64,000 nucleotides of DNA, from the NCBI RefSeq assembly GCF_040144835.1, contig NZ_CP151632.1, positions 1,798,001 to 1,862,000 of the forward strand, written 5' to 3'. The position numbers were made by a program, and so were the translations under genes. The notes beneath the pieces were generated by a model. That model ran no database searches. It had not been told where the DNA came from and worked only from the letters and a program-made list of their open reading frames with translations. The DNA comes from Microbacterium sp. LWS13-1.2 (GTDB lineage Bacteria; Actinomycetota; Actinomycetes; Actinomycetales; Microbacteriaceae). Positions 8,318 through 16,899 of the stretch are shown piece after piece; the first letter of the stretch is position 1, and each line of letters starts with the position of its first letter.

Positions 8318-8408
8318 GCGGGCTCCTGTTCGGGCGGCGTCTCGCGCGGTCGCCCGCGTGAGAGTCTCGGGCTGTCGTGTGCGACGTGTGCGCGAGTCTA
8401 CGCGGCGC

Positions 8409-11400
8409 TCAGCCGCGACCGACCAGCCGGGCGAACCCGCTGAGCCTGGCCACCCCCTCCGGGGTGTACGGCAGGTCATCCAGGAGCCCGGGCGAGTACA
8501 CCAGGAACGCGGTGTGCATCGCCCGCGAGATCGCGACGTTCAGGCGGTTGCGCAGCAGCAGGAACTCGAGCCCGCGCGGCGCGTCGCGGCCGCTCGACGC
8601 CGCGAGGGAGACGATGGCGACAGCCGCCTCCTTGCCCTGGAACTTGTCCACCGTGCCGACAGGCACGTCGGGGAACCCCGCGGCGGCGAGGGCCGCCTCG
8701 ACGGCCACCTGTTGGGCGTTGTAGGGGGTGACGACGATGAGATCGCCCTGTTCCAGCGGTCGCGGCGCCAGCCTCGCCGATGTGCCGTCGCTGTCGTCGG
8801 TGGCGGCATCCGTCCACTCCCGCCCGATGAGATCCGTCACCAGCCGGGCGACCTCGGCGGCCTCTTCGAGGGACTGCGTCGCGTTGCCGTGATGGCGCAG
8901 TGGGATCGGCACCAGCCCGGGACGGATGCCGTCGATCCGGCGCAGCGCCGTCGACGGGTGCGCCGCCAGCTCGCCACGGTACGACAGCGTCGAGACCGGC
9001 GCGGCGACCTCCGGTCGCATGCGCCGGGTCTCTGCCAGGAAGTAGCCGTACTCGGTCGGGATGACGTCGGCGCCGTCCATGACCCACCCGAGCGCCGACG
9101 TGTCGACGGGTGCGGGGTGGGTGCCCTGACTCACCTGAGGCAGCTGCTGCGGGTCGCCCAGCAGCAGCAGTCGCGGCGCCGCGAGCGACACGGCGATCGT
9201 CGACGCGAGCGAGAACTGCCCGGCCTCGTCGACGACGAGCAGGTCGAGACTGCCGCGCGGCACACGGCCCTCGTGACTGAAGTCCCACGCGGTGCCGCCG
9301 ATGACGAACCCCGATGCCTCGTGCTCGGCCGTGAACGCGGCGACGCCGTTCTTCGGCAGCACGGTGAAGCCGTGCGCGGCAGCCGGATCCTTCGGGGCCT
9401 TGCCCACCTGTGCGGCCAGAACGCCGGCAGCGATCACGCGCTCGAGCAGGTGCTCGATCGTCGCGTGCCCCTGCGCGACGACGCCGACCTTGTAGCCGTG
9501 GTCCCGCACGAGCCGTGCGATGACGTGGGATCCGACGTAGGTCTTGCCGGTCCCGGGAGGGCCCTGCACGGCGAGGTAGCTGCGGTCGAGCGCGCGCACC
9601 GCGCGGGCGATCGCGTCGACGGCGTCCTCGCCCGCGACGGGGAGCGCGCTCCCCTCTGGTCGCGGTGCGACCCCGGCTCCGAGCAGCGGCTGCAGCATGC
9701 GCGGCGGGCGGCGGCACAGGATGTCGGTCGCAGGATCGGCCGGGAGCTCGGGCGCGGCGTCGATGACGGCATCCGCCCACGCGTCTATGGCGGCCTGCTG
9801 GTTGCCCGCCGCGGGCGGCGCCTGAGGTGTGAGCGCGAGAGGCAGCTCGTTCCAGGTCACGCCGTCGACCGCCGTCTCCTCGATCACGGCACCGTCCTCG
9901 AGGACCTCGAGGACGGTGACCGAACGGTAGGAGTGGATCCACCGCGGCGAGGCGTCGAACGGGTACGGCGCGGGCAGCTCGTACAGGGCGAACGGGTTCG
10001 TCCCCTCGCTGAGGCGGGTGCCCGGTGCAAGGTCGCCGCGCAGCTCGACGACGCGCCGCTCCCCGCCCCGGCCGCTCTCGAGGAAATGCCAGTCCTCGCG
10101 CACGCGACTGCGCGCGGGGTCGATCGCGACCACATCGCGGGTCTCGTCCCACAACGACACCGGCTCGCGCAGACGCAGGAAGTGCGTCGCCCAGAACGAC
10201 TTCGCCTCGCGCGGGTAGTAGTCGATCGCGGCCGCGGCCAGGCGCAGCGTGCGGCCCGCGACGGAGTCCTCGGCGTGCTCCCGCGCGAGTGCGTCGAGCA
10301 CGGTCGCCCGGGCCGACGGCTCGTACGCGCGCTCGTCCGGCTCGGGGTTGGGCGACGGCACGAGGGCGGCCTCGCGCGCGCGGTCGACGAGCCAGTCGCG
10401 CAGGCGCCGCGTCGACACGCAGTCGTAGCGGTTGTAGTCGGCGAGGTCGTCGAAGAGGAGGGCGGCTTCGGCCGCTGCGCCGTCGGCCTGCAGCGCACGG
10501 GCCTCGACGTAGCGGACGATGGAGTCGTCGCCCTTCTGCACGTCGCTCGTGCGCACCTCGTCGCCCATGTAGAGCGGTTCGAGCTTCTTGATCGAGTACG
10601 ACCGCGATCCGACGCGCAGCGCGCGGCGCACGATCGGGTAGAGGTCGACGAAGACGCCGTCGCGCAGCAGCCGGTCGACGTCGGCCTCGCGCACGCCGTG
10701 CCGTGCGGCCATGGCCAGCAGATGCGTCGGCTCGTACGGCGCGTAGTGGTAGATGTGCATGCCCGGGAACTGCTGCCGCCGCAGGTTCACGATGTCGAGG
10801 AACGTCTCGAGCGCGCGCTTCTCGTCGGCGAAGGAGTGCGCCCACAGCGCGGTGTATTGCTCGCGAGTATCGACCCAGCCGAACAGGTAGTCGATTCCCC
10901 ACTGGGTGGGCTCCCCCGGCATCGGCGGCTCGGTGTGCAGCGGGTCGCCCTCGAAGTCGAAGAAGAGGTCGCCGTGGTCGGGACGCGGCAGCGCGCCCAG
11001 CGCCTGCGGCGCCATCACCTCGAACACCGGGATCGGCGGCGCCTCGACCGGAAGCGGGGCCTCTCGGACGCCGGGCTCTTCGAGGAGAGTCGCGACCGTG
11101 ACCTGCGCCACCGCATCGTGGACCGCCGCGCCGCGCGCGGTCGTCGCCGCGTCGCCCACGGCGCCGTGCGCGGTGGTCGCGGCGTCGCCCACGGTCGCGG
11201 CGTCGACCACCGTCACAGCCTCGACCACCGTCACGTCGCGCCGCGCGACGTGGGCCTTCGGCGCCACGAGCGGCGGCGTTCCCGCCGGGCTCTCGAGCTG
11301 CAGGCGCGCCTGGGTGCGCAGCGAGGCGAACACGTCGGGATTCATCCCCGTCGGCCCCGCCGGCGCCCCGGCGAGCTGCTCGATCGTGTGGATGCCGGCG

Positions 11401-12200
11401 GCGCGCAGCCGTTCGCGCTGCACCGGCCGCATGCCGGCGACGAGGAGCAGGTCACGGGATGCCACGACCTCGGCGTCGCACGTCGCGCAGCGTCCGCAGG
11501 CGACGACGCCGAGCTCGCCGCGCGGGTCGCCCCATGCGATCGGCTCCCCCGCCGCTCCGAGCTCGAGGCGCCGGTCGGCGATCAACGCGGCCAGGCGCTC
11601 GCGGCGCAGTGCGAAGACGGGGAGAAGGTCATCGACCTCGTGTTCGCTGACGCTGCCGTCGCCGAGCAGCAGCTGCACACGGCCGGACCGGGGCACGCCG
11701 AGGCGGTCGAGCTGGTCGACGTAGGCCGCGAGCTGCATCAGTGCGGTGACGCGGGCGTGCCGCGCGAGCTTCGTGTCCTGCACGATCCATGGCCGGCCGG
11801 ATCCGCTGCCGGCAGCGTCGTCGCGCACCAGGAAGTCGGCGAACCCCACGAACGAATCGGTGGCGAACGCCGCCTGGTAGACGACCTCGGCATCAGAGGC
11901 CAGCGCCGCGTTCGTGCGGGCGACCGCATCGGCCAGGGCCGCGGCATCCGACGATCTCGTCTCGGGGATCACGGCCACCCGGTCGCCGTACCGCGCGACG
12001 TACTCGTCGAGCACACGGCGCTCGTGCACGGTGCCGAGACGCGCTGCGCGCTCGAGAGTGAGGTCTTCGGGCTCTTCGACCGCCGCGACGCGTCCGAGCC
12101 GCGCGTCGATCGCGCGCAGCCAGGCGAACTCGCATTCGGCGGCCGCCTTCAGATCACTCGCACTCCAGACGATCCGGCCTTCGTCCTCGATGTATCGCAT
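8409..12200 (-). CDS. TM0106-type RecB-like nuclease fused to superfamily 1 helicase
   Basis: This 1263-residue protein joins an N-terminal RecB-like nuclease domain (IVWSASDLKAAAECEFAW; VQDTKLARHARV with the D-x-K core near residue 150), a CGRCATC cysteine cluster near residue 230, a middle RNase H-like segment (DLFFDFEGDPLH), and a C-terminal SF1 helicase with Walker A GPPGTGKTY, Walker B LLVVDEAGQF and DKFQGKEA. This architecture is known from actinobacterial TM0106 proteins and suggests DNA repair or processing. A low-complexity Ala/Thr/Val stretch (residues about 320-370, bases about 11,100-11,245) separates the domains. Its promoter resembles the RecA-NDp damage type. Confidence 0.9.
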   Translation of the reverse strand: MRYIEDEGRIVWSASDLKAAAECEFAWLRAIDARLGRVAAVEEPEDLTLERAARLGTVHERRVLDEYVARYGDRVAVIPETRSSDAAALADAVARTNAALASDAEVVYQAAFATDSFVGFADFLVRDDAAGSGSGRPWIVQDTKLARHARVTALMQLAAYVDQLDRLGVPRSGRVQLLLGDGSVSEHEVDDLLPVFALRRERLAALIADRRLELGAAGEPIAWGDPRGELGVVACGRCATCDAEVVASRDLLLVAGMRPVQRERLRAAGIHTIEQLAGAPAGPTGMNPDVFASLRTQARLQLESPAGTPPLVAPKAHVARRDVTVVEAVTVVDAATVGDAATTAHGAVGDAATTARGAAVHDAVAQVTVATLLEEPGVREAPLPVEAPPIPVFEVMAPQALGALPRPDHGDLFFDFEGDPLHTEPPMPGEPTQWGIDYLFGWVDTREQYTALWAHSFADEKRALETFLDIVNLRRQQFPGMHIYHYAPYEPTHLLAMAARHGVREADVDRLLRDGVFVDLYPIVRRALRVGSRSYSIKKLEPLYMGDEVRTSDVQKGDDSIVRYVEARALQADGAAAEAALLFDDLADYNRYDCVSTRRLRDWLVDRAREAALVPSPNPEPDERAYEPSARATVLDALAREHAEDSVAGRTLRLAAAAIDYYPREAKSFWATHFLRLREPVSLWDETRDVVAIDPARSRVREDWHFLESGRGGERRVVELRGDLAPGTRLSEGTNPFALYELPAPYPFDASPRWIHSYRSVTVLEVLEDGAVIEETAVDGVTWNELPLALTPQAPPAAGNQQAAIDAWADAVIDAAPELPADPATDILCRRPPRMLQPLLGAGVAPRPEGSALPVAGEDAVDAIARAVRALDRSYLAVQGPPGTGKTYVGSHVIARLVRDHGYKVGVVAQGHATIEHLLERVIAAGVLAAQVGKAPKDPAAAHGFTVLPKNGVAAFTAEHEASGFVIGGTAWDFSHEGRVPRGSLDLLVVDEAGQFSLASTIAVSLAAPRLLLLGDPQQLPQVSQGTHPAPVDTSALGWVMDGADVIPTEYGYFLAETRRMRPEVAAPVSTLSYRGELAAHPSTALRRIDGIRPGLVPIPLRHHGNATQSLEEAAEVARLVTDLIGREWTDAATDDSDGTSARLAPRPLEQGDLIVVTPYNAQQVAVEAALAAAGFPDVPVGTVDKFQGKEAAVAIVSLAASSGRDAPRGLEFLLLRNRLNVAISRAMHTAFLVYSPGLLDDLPYTPEGVARLSGFARLVGRG

Positions 12201-12219
12201 GCCCCGCCCTTCTCACACG

Positions 12220-12241
12220 ACCCTAGCCGCGGCATCCGACA
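12220..12241 (-). promoter_or_regulatory. RecA-NDp/PafBC-like promoter of the nuclease/helicase
   Basis: On the complement, TGTCGGAT is followed after exactly 8 nt by TAGGGT. This matches the TGTCRG...N8...TAnnnT layout of the mycobacterial LexA-independent damage promoter, although the inner GTG is GAT here. Confidence 0.5.
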
Positions 12242-12343
12242 CCTCCCGCTCCGCTGTCGCGAATGGCGGCCCGACCCCACCGATCGTGACAGGCGAGCCG
12301 CATACCACCCCGCTGGTTCTCGGGCCATCGGGCGGCCACCTGC

Positions 12344-12349
12344 CAGACT
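12344..12349 (+). promoter_or_regulatory. -10 element of a leaderless promoter (nadE)
   Basis: CAGACT ends 7 nt before the nadE ATG at 12357. Confidence 0.5.
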
Positions 12350-12356
12350 GGAACGC

Positions 12357-14435
12357 ATGAGCCTGCCCTTCGAGAGCGCGTACCGACACGGGTTCGCCCG
12401 CGTCGCGGCCTGCACGATCCCGGTCTCGATCGCCGATCCCGCGGCCAATGCCGACGCGGTCCTCGAGACAGCACGCGAGTGCGACGCGGACGCCGTCGCC
12501 GTCGCGGTCTTCCCGGAGCTCTGCCTCACCGGCTATGCCATCGACGACCTGGTGATGCAGGACCCGGTGATCGACGCCGTGGTCGCCGCGATCGAGCGGC
12601 TGGTCGAGGCATCCGCGGATCTGCTCCCCGTGCTCGTCGTGGGTGCACCGCTGCGCCACCGCAACCGCCTCTACAACTGCGCCGTCGTCATCCACCGCGG
12701 CGAGCTGCTGGGCGTCGCGCCGAAGTCGTACCTGCCCACCTACCGCGAGTTCTACGAGCGGCGCTGGTACGCGCCGGGCGACGACCAGGGCGATCAGGAC
12801 ATCCGCGTCGGCGCGCTCGAGGCCCCGTTCGGCCCCGACCTGCTGTTCGAGGCACTCGACGTCCCCGGGCTCATCGTGCACGCCGAGGTGTGCGAAGACG
12901 TCTGGGTGCCGATCCCGCCGTCGTCGAGCGCCGCGCTGGCCGGCGCGACCGTGCTGCTCAACCTCAGCGGCAGCCCGATCACCATCGCCCGCGCCGAGGA
13001 CCGCAAGGACCTCGTGCAGTCGCAGTCCCTGCGCTGCCTGGCCGCCTACGCATACGCGGCCGCCGGAAGCGGCGAATCGACGAACGACGTCTCGTGGGAC
13101 GGCCAGACGATGATCTACGAGGGCGGCAACCTGCTCGTCGAGACGGAGCGCTTCCCCGACGGGCCGCGCCGCTCGGTGGCCGACGTCGACCTCGACCGGC
13201 TGCGCCAGGACCGCCTGCGCCAGGGCACGTTCGACGACAACCGCCGGGCGACGCAGGCGGATGCCGCCTTCCGCACCGTGCACTTCCAGCTCGACCCGCC
13301 GCAGACCGACGTCGGGCTGCGCCGCACCCTCGACCGGTTCCCGTTCGTGCCCGACGACCCCGCGCGCCTCGCGCAGGACTGCTACGAGGCGTTCAACATC
13401 CAGGTCTCGGGCCTCGTCCAGCGCATGCGGGCGATCGGCGGCCCGAAGCCCGTGATCGGCGTCAGCGGCGGGCTCGACTCCACCCACGCCCTGCTCGTGG
13501 TGGCGCGGGCCATGGACCTCATGGGCCGCCCGCGCGGCGACATCCTCGCCTACACGATGCCGGGGTTCGCGACGAGCGACCACACCAAGTCGAACGCCAT
13601 CGCCCTCGCGGAGTCGGTCGGCGCGTCGATCGAGACCATCGACATCCGCCCGCTCGCGATCGAGATGCTCGAGCGCCTGGACCACCCGTTCGCCGACGGC
13701 GAGCCGGTGCACGACATCACGTTCGAGAACGTGCAGGCAGGCCTGCGCACCGACTACCTCTTCCGCCTCGCGAACCATCACGGCGGCATGGTCATCGGCA
13801 CGTCCGACCTGTCGGAGCTCTCGCTCGGCTGGGCGACGTACGGCGTCGGCGACCACATGAGCCACTACGCCGTCAACACCGGCGTGCCGAAGACGCTGAT
13901 CCAGCACATCATCCGCTGGGTGATCTCGCACCGAGGCGACGAGGGCGGCTCCACCGAGCTGAGCGACCGCGCCCGGGAGGTGCTGCAGTCGGTTCTCGAC
14001 ACCGAGATCTCGCCTGAGCTCGTCCCCGCGGGCCAGGACGGCAAGATGCAGTCGACCGAGGACCGGATCGGCCCCTACGCGCTGCACGACTTCACGCTGT
14101 ACCACGTGCTGCGATTCGGCTTCCGGCCGTCGAAGATCGCGTACCTCGCCGCGCACGCGTGGAGCGACAAGGATGCCGGCGCCTGGCCTCCCGGCTTCCC
14201 CGACGAAGACCGCTACGCGTACGACCTGCCCACGGTCGCGAAGTGGCTTCAGGTGTTCCTCCAGCGCTACTTCGCGTTCGCGCAGTTCAAGCGCTCCGCG
14301 ATCCCCAACGGTCCGAAGGTGTCGCCGGCGGGCTCGCTGTCGCCCCGCGGCGACTGGCGTGCACCGTCGGACGGCAACGCCCGCGTGTGGCTCGCGGAGC
14401 TCAGGGCGGCTCTCCCCGAGCTCGTCGAGGACTGA
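12357..14435 (+). CDS. nadE: Glutamine-dependent NAD(+) synthetase
   Basis: This 692-residue enzyme catalyses the last step of NAD biosynthesis, amidation of nicotinic acid adenine dinucleotide using glutamine. The N-terminal nitrilase-type glutaminase domain has its Glu (FPELCLTGY, about residue 54), Lys (APKSYLPTYREFYE) and Cys (AEVCEDVWVP). The C-terminal synthetase has the ATP-loop GVSGGLDSTHAL near residue 365 and the GTSDLSELSLGW motif. Length is normal for the two-domain form. The start at 12357 follows a leaderless -10; longer in-frame reading upstream is antisense to the nuclease gene and not coding. Confidence 0.97.
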   Translation: MSLPFESAYRHGFARVAACTIPVSIADPAANADAVLETARECDADAVAVAVFPELCLTGYAIDDLVMQDPVIDAVVAAIERLVEASADLLPVLVVGAPLRHRNRLYNCAVVIHRGELLGVAPKSYLPTYREFYERRWYAPGDDQGDQDIRVGALEAPFGPDLLFEALDVPGLIVHAEVCEDVWVPIPPSSSAALAGATVLLNLSGSPITIARAEDRKDLVQSQSLRCLAAYAYAAAGSGESTNDVSWDGQTMIYEGGNLLVETERFPDGPRRSVADVDLDRLRQDRLRQGTFDDNRRATQADAAFRTVHFQLDPPQTDVGLRRTLDRFPFVPDDPARLAQDCYEAFNIQVSGLVQRMRAIGGPKPVIGVSGGLDSTHALLVVARAMDLMGRPRGDILAYTMPGFATSDHTKSNAIALAESVGASIETIDIRPLAIEMLERLDHPFADGEPVHDITFENVQAGLRTDYLFRLANHHGGMVIGTSDLSELSLGWATYGVGDHMSHYAVNTGVPKTLIQHIIRWVISHRGDEGGSTELSDRAREVLQSVLDTEISPELVPAGQDGKMQSTEDRIGPYALHDFTLYHVLRFGFRPSKIAYLAAHAWSDKDAGAWPPGFPDEDRYAYDLPTVAKWLQVFLQRYFAFAQFKRSAIPNGPKVSPAGSLSPRGDWRAPSDGNARVWLAELRAALPELVED

Positions 14436-14481
14436 CCGCGCGGCCTCTCCGACCGCGACAGCGCGATCCGCCGTCGTGCGC

Positions 14482-15060
14482 TCAGGCGGGTGGCTGCGCG
14501 TAGGCGAGCGTGATGATCCAGCTGTCGCGCGAGAGATCCGCCAGCCGGTAGAAGACCTTCCGGTCGGGGATCCAGCCCTTCGTCAGCGGGCTGTCGAGCC
14601 GCACGTGGTCGGCGGCGACGCGCGCGCCGCGGCCGTCGGCATCCCTCACGGCCTGCACACGTGTCCAGTGCGCGATCAGCTTGCCCATGTCGTTCTCGTC
14701 GAGCAGGTGGGAGTGGCGCTTCATCAGGTGCATCTCGGCGTCGTCCGGATGCGCGTCGCGCAGGTCCAGCCCCAGCGACACCTCGGGGTCGGTGACGGCG
14801 ACGACCGTGGCGGCGCGGAAGTTGACGTTGCGGATCTTCAGCGGCAGCTCCGCCCCGCCAATCTCGGCGAACAGCTGGGTGTGGAACCCGAACGTGCGGG
14901 GCGCTTCGCGCTCGACGCGCACGTCCTTCGGATCGACCCCGAGCCGGGCGGCGACGATCTCCTTGGCGAGAAGGCGCTTGCGGTCGTGGTCGGGCAGCTT
15001 CGGATCCCAGCCGAGCCGAGCCGTGATACCCGCCGGAGTCTCGAGAAGCACCGATTGCAT
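14482..15060 (-). CDS. 4'-phosphopantetheinyl-transferase-like protein with altered catalytic motif
   Basis: This 192-residue protein keeps the layout of Sfp-type phosphopantetheinyl transferases: a strand RAATVVAVTD, the SLGLDL metal-site segment (Asp99) and a helix HWTRVQAV followed by DADGRGARV. In active enzymes that helix reads W-x-x-K-E-A-x-x-K. Here lysine, glutamate and the second lysine are replaced by Val135, Gln136 and Asp140, so activity on carrier proteins is doubtful. ATG 15060 was chosen because GAGGTGG lies just upstream; another in-frame ATG at 15072 is possible. It converges on nadE with a 46-nt gap. Confidence 0.5.
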   Translation of the reverse strand: MQSVLLETPAGITARLGWDPKLPDHDRKRLLAKEIVAARLGVDPKDVRVEREAPRTFGFHTQLFAEIGGAELPLKIRNVNFRAATVVAVTDPEVSLGLDLRDAHPDDAEMHLMKRHSHLLDENDMGKLIAHWTRVQAVRDADGRGARVAADHVRLDSPLTKGWIPDRKVFYRLADLSRDSWIITLAYAQPPA

Positions 15061-15220
15061 GATCCACCTCATTCTCCGCGGACCGTCCGCACCTCCATCC
15101 TGTCCCCGTCGCGCGCGACGAGGAAGATCGCCACGCGCCCAGCGCTGCTCTCCGTGCGAAAAGCTCCGAACAGCCGTCAAGCCCCTGTCGATCCCGGCGG
15201 CCGGCGGAAAGGATGAGGCC

Positions 15221-15331
15221 ATGGCCCGGCGCACGGTGGTGGTCGACAACGGTCCCGACGGACCTCCCGCCGCCGTGCTCGGTCCCGGAGGTTGCGGGTG
15301 CGTCGTCGAGCGAGGTGAGCCGGCGCCGTGA
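15221..15331 (+). CDS. Possible 36-residue protein overlapping the lipase maturation factor gene
   Basis: A short frame starts at ATG 15221 behind AAAGGATGAGG and ends in a TGA that overlaps the GTG of the next gene (GTGA). This is the usual sign of translational coupling. The product is rich in Gly, Pro and Val with a CGC motif and an RR pair near the start. I recognise no family. It could be a real small protein or a leader that passes ribosomes to the downstream gene. Confidence 0.4.
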   Translation: MARRTVVVDNGPDGPPAAVLGPGGCGCVVERGEPAP

Positions 15332-16812
15332 ACGGCTTCGCCGCGGTCGACTTCGAGTTCGCGCGCCAGGTGCTGCAGCGGGGCGTCGCCGCGCTGTTCG
15401 TCGTGGCATTCGTGTCGACGCTGAACCAGTTCCGCCCGCTGCTGGGCGAGCACGGGCTGCTGCCCGCGCCCGAGCTCCTCGACTGGGCGCGTTCGTCGAC
15501 GCGCGGACGGCGACTGCTGCGTCCGACGCTGTTCCGCTGGCTGAGCTACAGTGACCGACGGCTCGTCGCGCTGTGCGTGACGGGCGTCGTCGTCGCGGCC
15601 GCTCTGGTGATCGGCATCCCACAGCTCGGTCCCCCGTGGGTGCCGATGCTCTGCTTCCTCGGTCTGTGGTTCGGCTACATGTCGATCACGAGCATCGGCC
15701 AGACCTTCTACGGCTTCGGGTGGGAGATGCTGCTCCTCGAGGCCGGGTTCCTCGCGGCCTTCCTCGGGTCGGATCGGCAGCCGCCGCCCACCGTGGTGAT
15801 CGTCCTGTTCTGGTGGCTGGTGTTCCGGCTCGAGTTCGGCGCGGGCATGATCAAGATCCGCGGCGGCCGCGAGTGGCGCGACCTCACGGCCCTGATGTAC
15901 CACCACGAGACCCAGCCGATGCCCGGCCCGCTGAGCCGCCAGGCCCACCTGCTCCCGGCCTGGTTCCATCGTGGCGAGGTGCTCGGCAACCACTTCTCGC
16001 AGCTCGTCGTGCCGTGGTTCCTGTTCGCACCGCTCCTCGGGCTGTTCGTTCCCGGCCCCGTGCCCGCGATCATCGGCGCGGTGGCCGCTGCGATCGTGAT
16101 CGCGACGCAGACGTGGCTCGTCCTGACCGGCAACTTCGCCTGGCTCAACTGGATGACGATCGTGCTCGCCTTCTCGGCGATCGGGCTGCCGGGCATCGGC
16201 GCCGAGCACGCGCCTGCGGCATCCGATCCCCCGTGGACCCTCGACGGGCTCCCGGTGTACTGGCTCGTCGTCACGTGCGGCGTCGGCGTGCTGTATCTCG
16301 TGCTCAGCTGGTCGCCGCTGCAGAACCTGTTCGCCCACCGGCAGCTCATGAACGCCTCGTTCAACCGCTGGCAGCTCGCCAACGCGTACGGCGCCTTCGG
16401 CACGGTGACGAAGCAGCGCATCGAGATCGTCGTCGAGGGGACGACCGATGAGGATCCGGATGCCGCGACCTGGCGCGAGTACGCCTTCAAGGGCAAGCCG
16501 GGCGACGTGCGCCGCATCCCCCGCCAGTTCGCGCCGTACCATCTGCGCCTGGACTGGCTGATGTGGTTCCTGCCGCTCGGTCGCTCGCTCGAGGACTGGT
16601 TCACCACGTTCCTGGTGCGGCTGCTGGAAGCGGATGCCGCGACCCTGCGCCTGCTCGCGCACGACCCGTTCGCGGGCGAGCGCCCGCGGTGGGTGCGGGC
16701 GGTGTCGTATCGTTACCGGTTCACGACGCGCGAGGAGTTCCGCCGGACGCACGCCCGGTGGGTGCGCGACCGCCGGCGGCCGGTGATGGGACCGGTGTCG
16801 CTCCGCCGTTGA
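15328..16812 (+). CDS. Lipase maturation factor family protein
   Basis: This 494-residue polytopic membrane protein resembles lipase maturation factor 1. After six to eight hydrophobic helices come conserved family blocks: SITSIGQTFYGFGWEMLLLE, WRDLTALMYHHETQPMPGPLS and NHFSQLVVPWFLF (about residues 185-235), then a C-terminal soluble part with the YAFKGKPGDVRR..PRQFAPYHLRLDWLMWF region. In vertebrates the homolog helps fold secreted lipases; the bacterial role is unknown. The GTG start overlaps the stop of a 36-codon frame. Confidence 0.9.
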   Translation: MNGFAAVDFEFARQVLQRGVAALFVVAFVSTLNQFRPLLGEHGLLPAPELLDWARSSTRGRRLLRPTLFRWLSYSDRRLVALCVTGVVVAAALVIGIPQLGPPWVPMLCFLGLWFGYMSITSIGQTFYGFGWEMLLLEAGFLAAFLGSDRQPPPTVVIVLFWWLVFRLEFGAGMIKIRGGREWRDLTALMYHHETQPMPGPLSRQAHLLPAWFHRGEVLGNHFSQLVVPWFLFAPLLGLFVPGPVPAIIGAVAAAIVIATQTWLVLTGNFAWLNWMTIVLAFSAIGLPGIGAEHAPAASDPPWTLDGLPVYWLVVTCGVGVLYLVLSWSPLQNLFAHRQLMNASFNRWQLANAYGAFGTVTKQRIEIVVEGTTDEDPDAATWREYAFKGKPGDVRRIPRQFAPYHLRLDWLMWFLPLGRSLEDWFTTFLVRLLEADAATLRLLAHDPFAGERPRWVRAVSYRYRFTTREEFRRTHARWVRDRRRPVMGPVSLRR

Positions 16813-16833
16813 GCGCGGCCCCGAGCCGCGGCG

Positions 16834-16892
16834 TTCGGGGGTCACGACACGCGGCATCGCGCGCGACGTGACCGCGTGTCGTGACCCCCGAA
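16834..16892. terminator. Perfect 21-bp inverted repeat between convergent genes
   Basis: Bases 16834-16854 are the exact reverse complement of 16872-16892 (core GGGGGTCACGACACG), with a 17-nt loop. It sits 21 nt after the lipase maturation factor stop and 8 nt before the end of the convergent exporter gene. A bidirectional terminator fits. The absence of a T-run and the unusual perfection leave room for a mobile palindrome. Confidence 0.65.
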
Positions 16893-16899
16893 GTGACGG

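Noticed and set aside
8025..12356. Long forward frame leading in phase into nadE
   Set aside because: It is the antisense of the nuclease/helicase gene. The nadE start with a leaderless -10 at 12357 is clear, and the upstream part has shadow composition.
15061..16857. Upstream extension of the phosphopantetheinyl-transferase-like frame
   Set aside because: It runs antisense through the lipase maturation factor and shows no homology; only the last 192 codons are protein-like.
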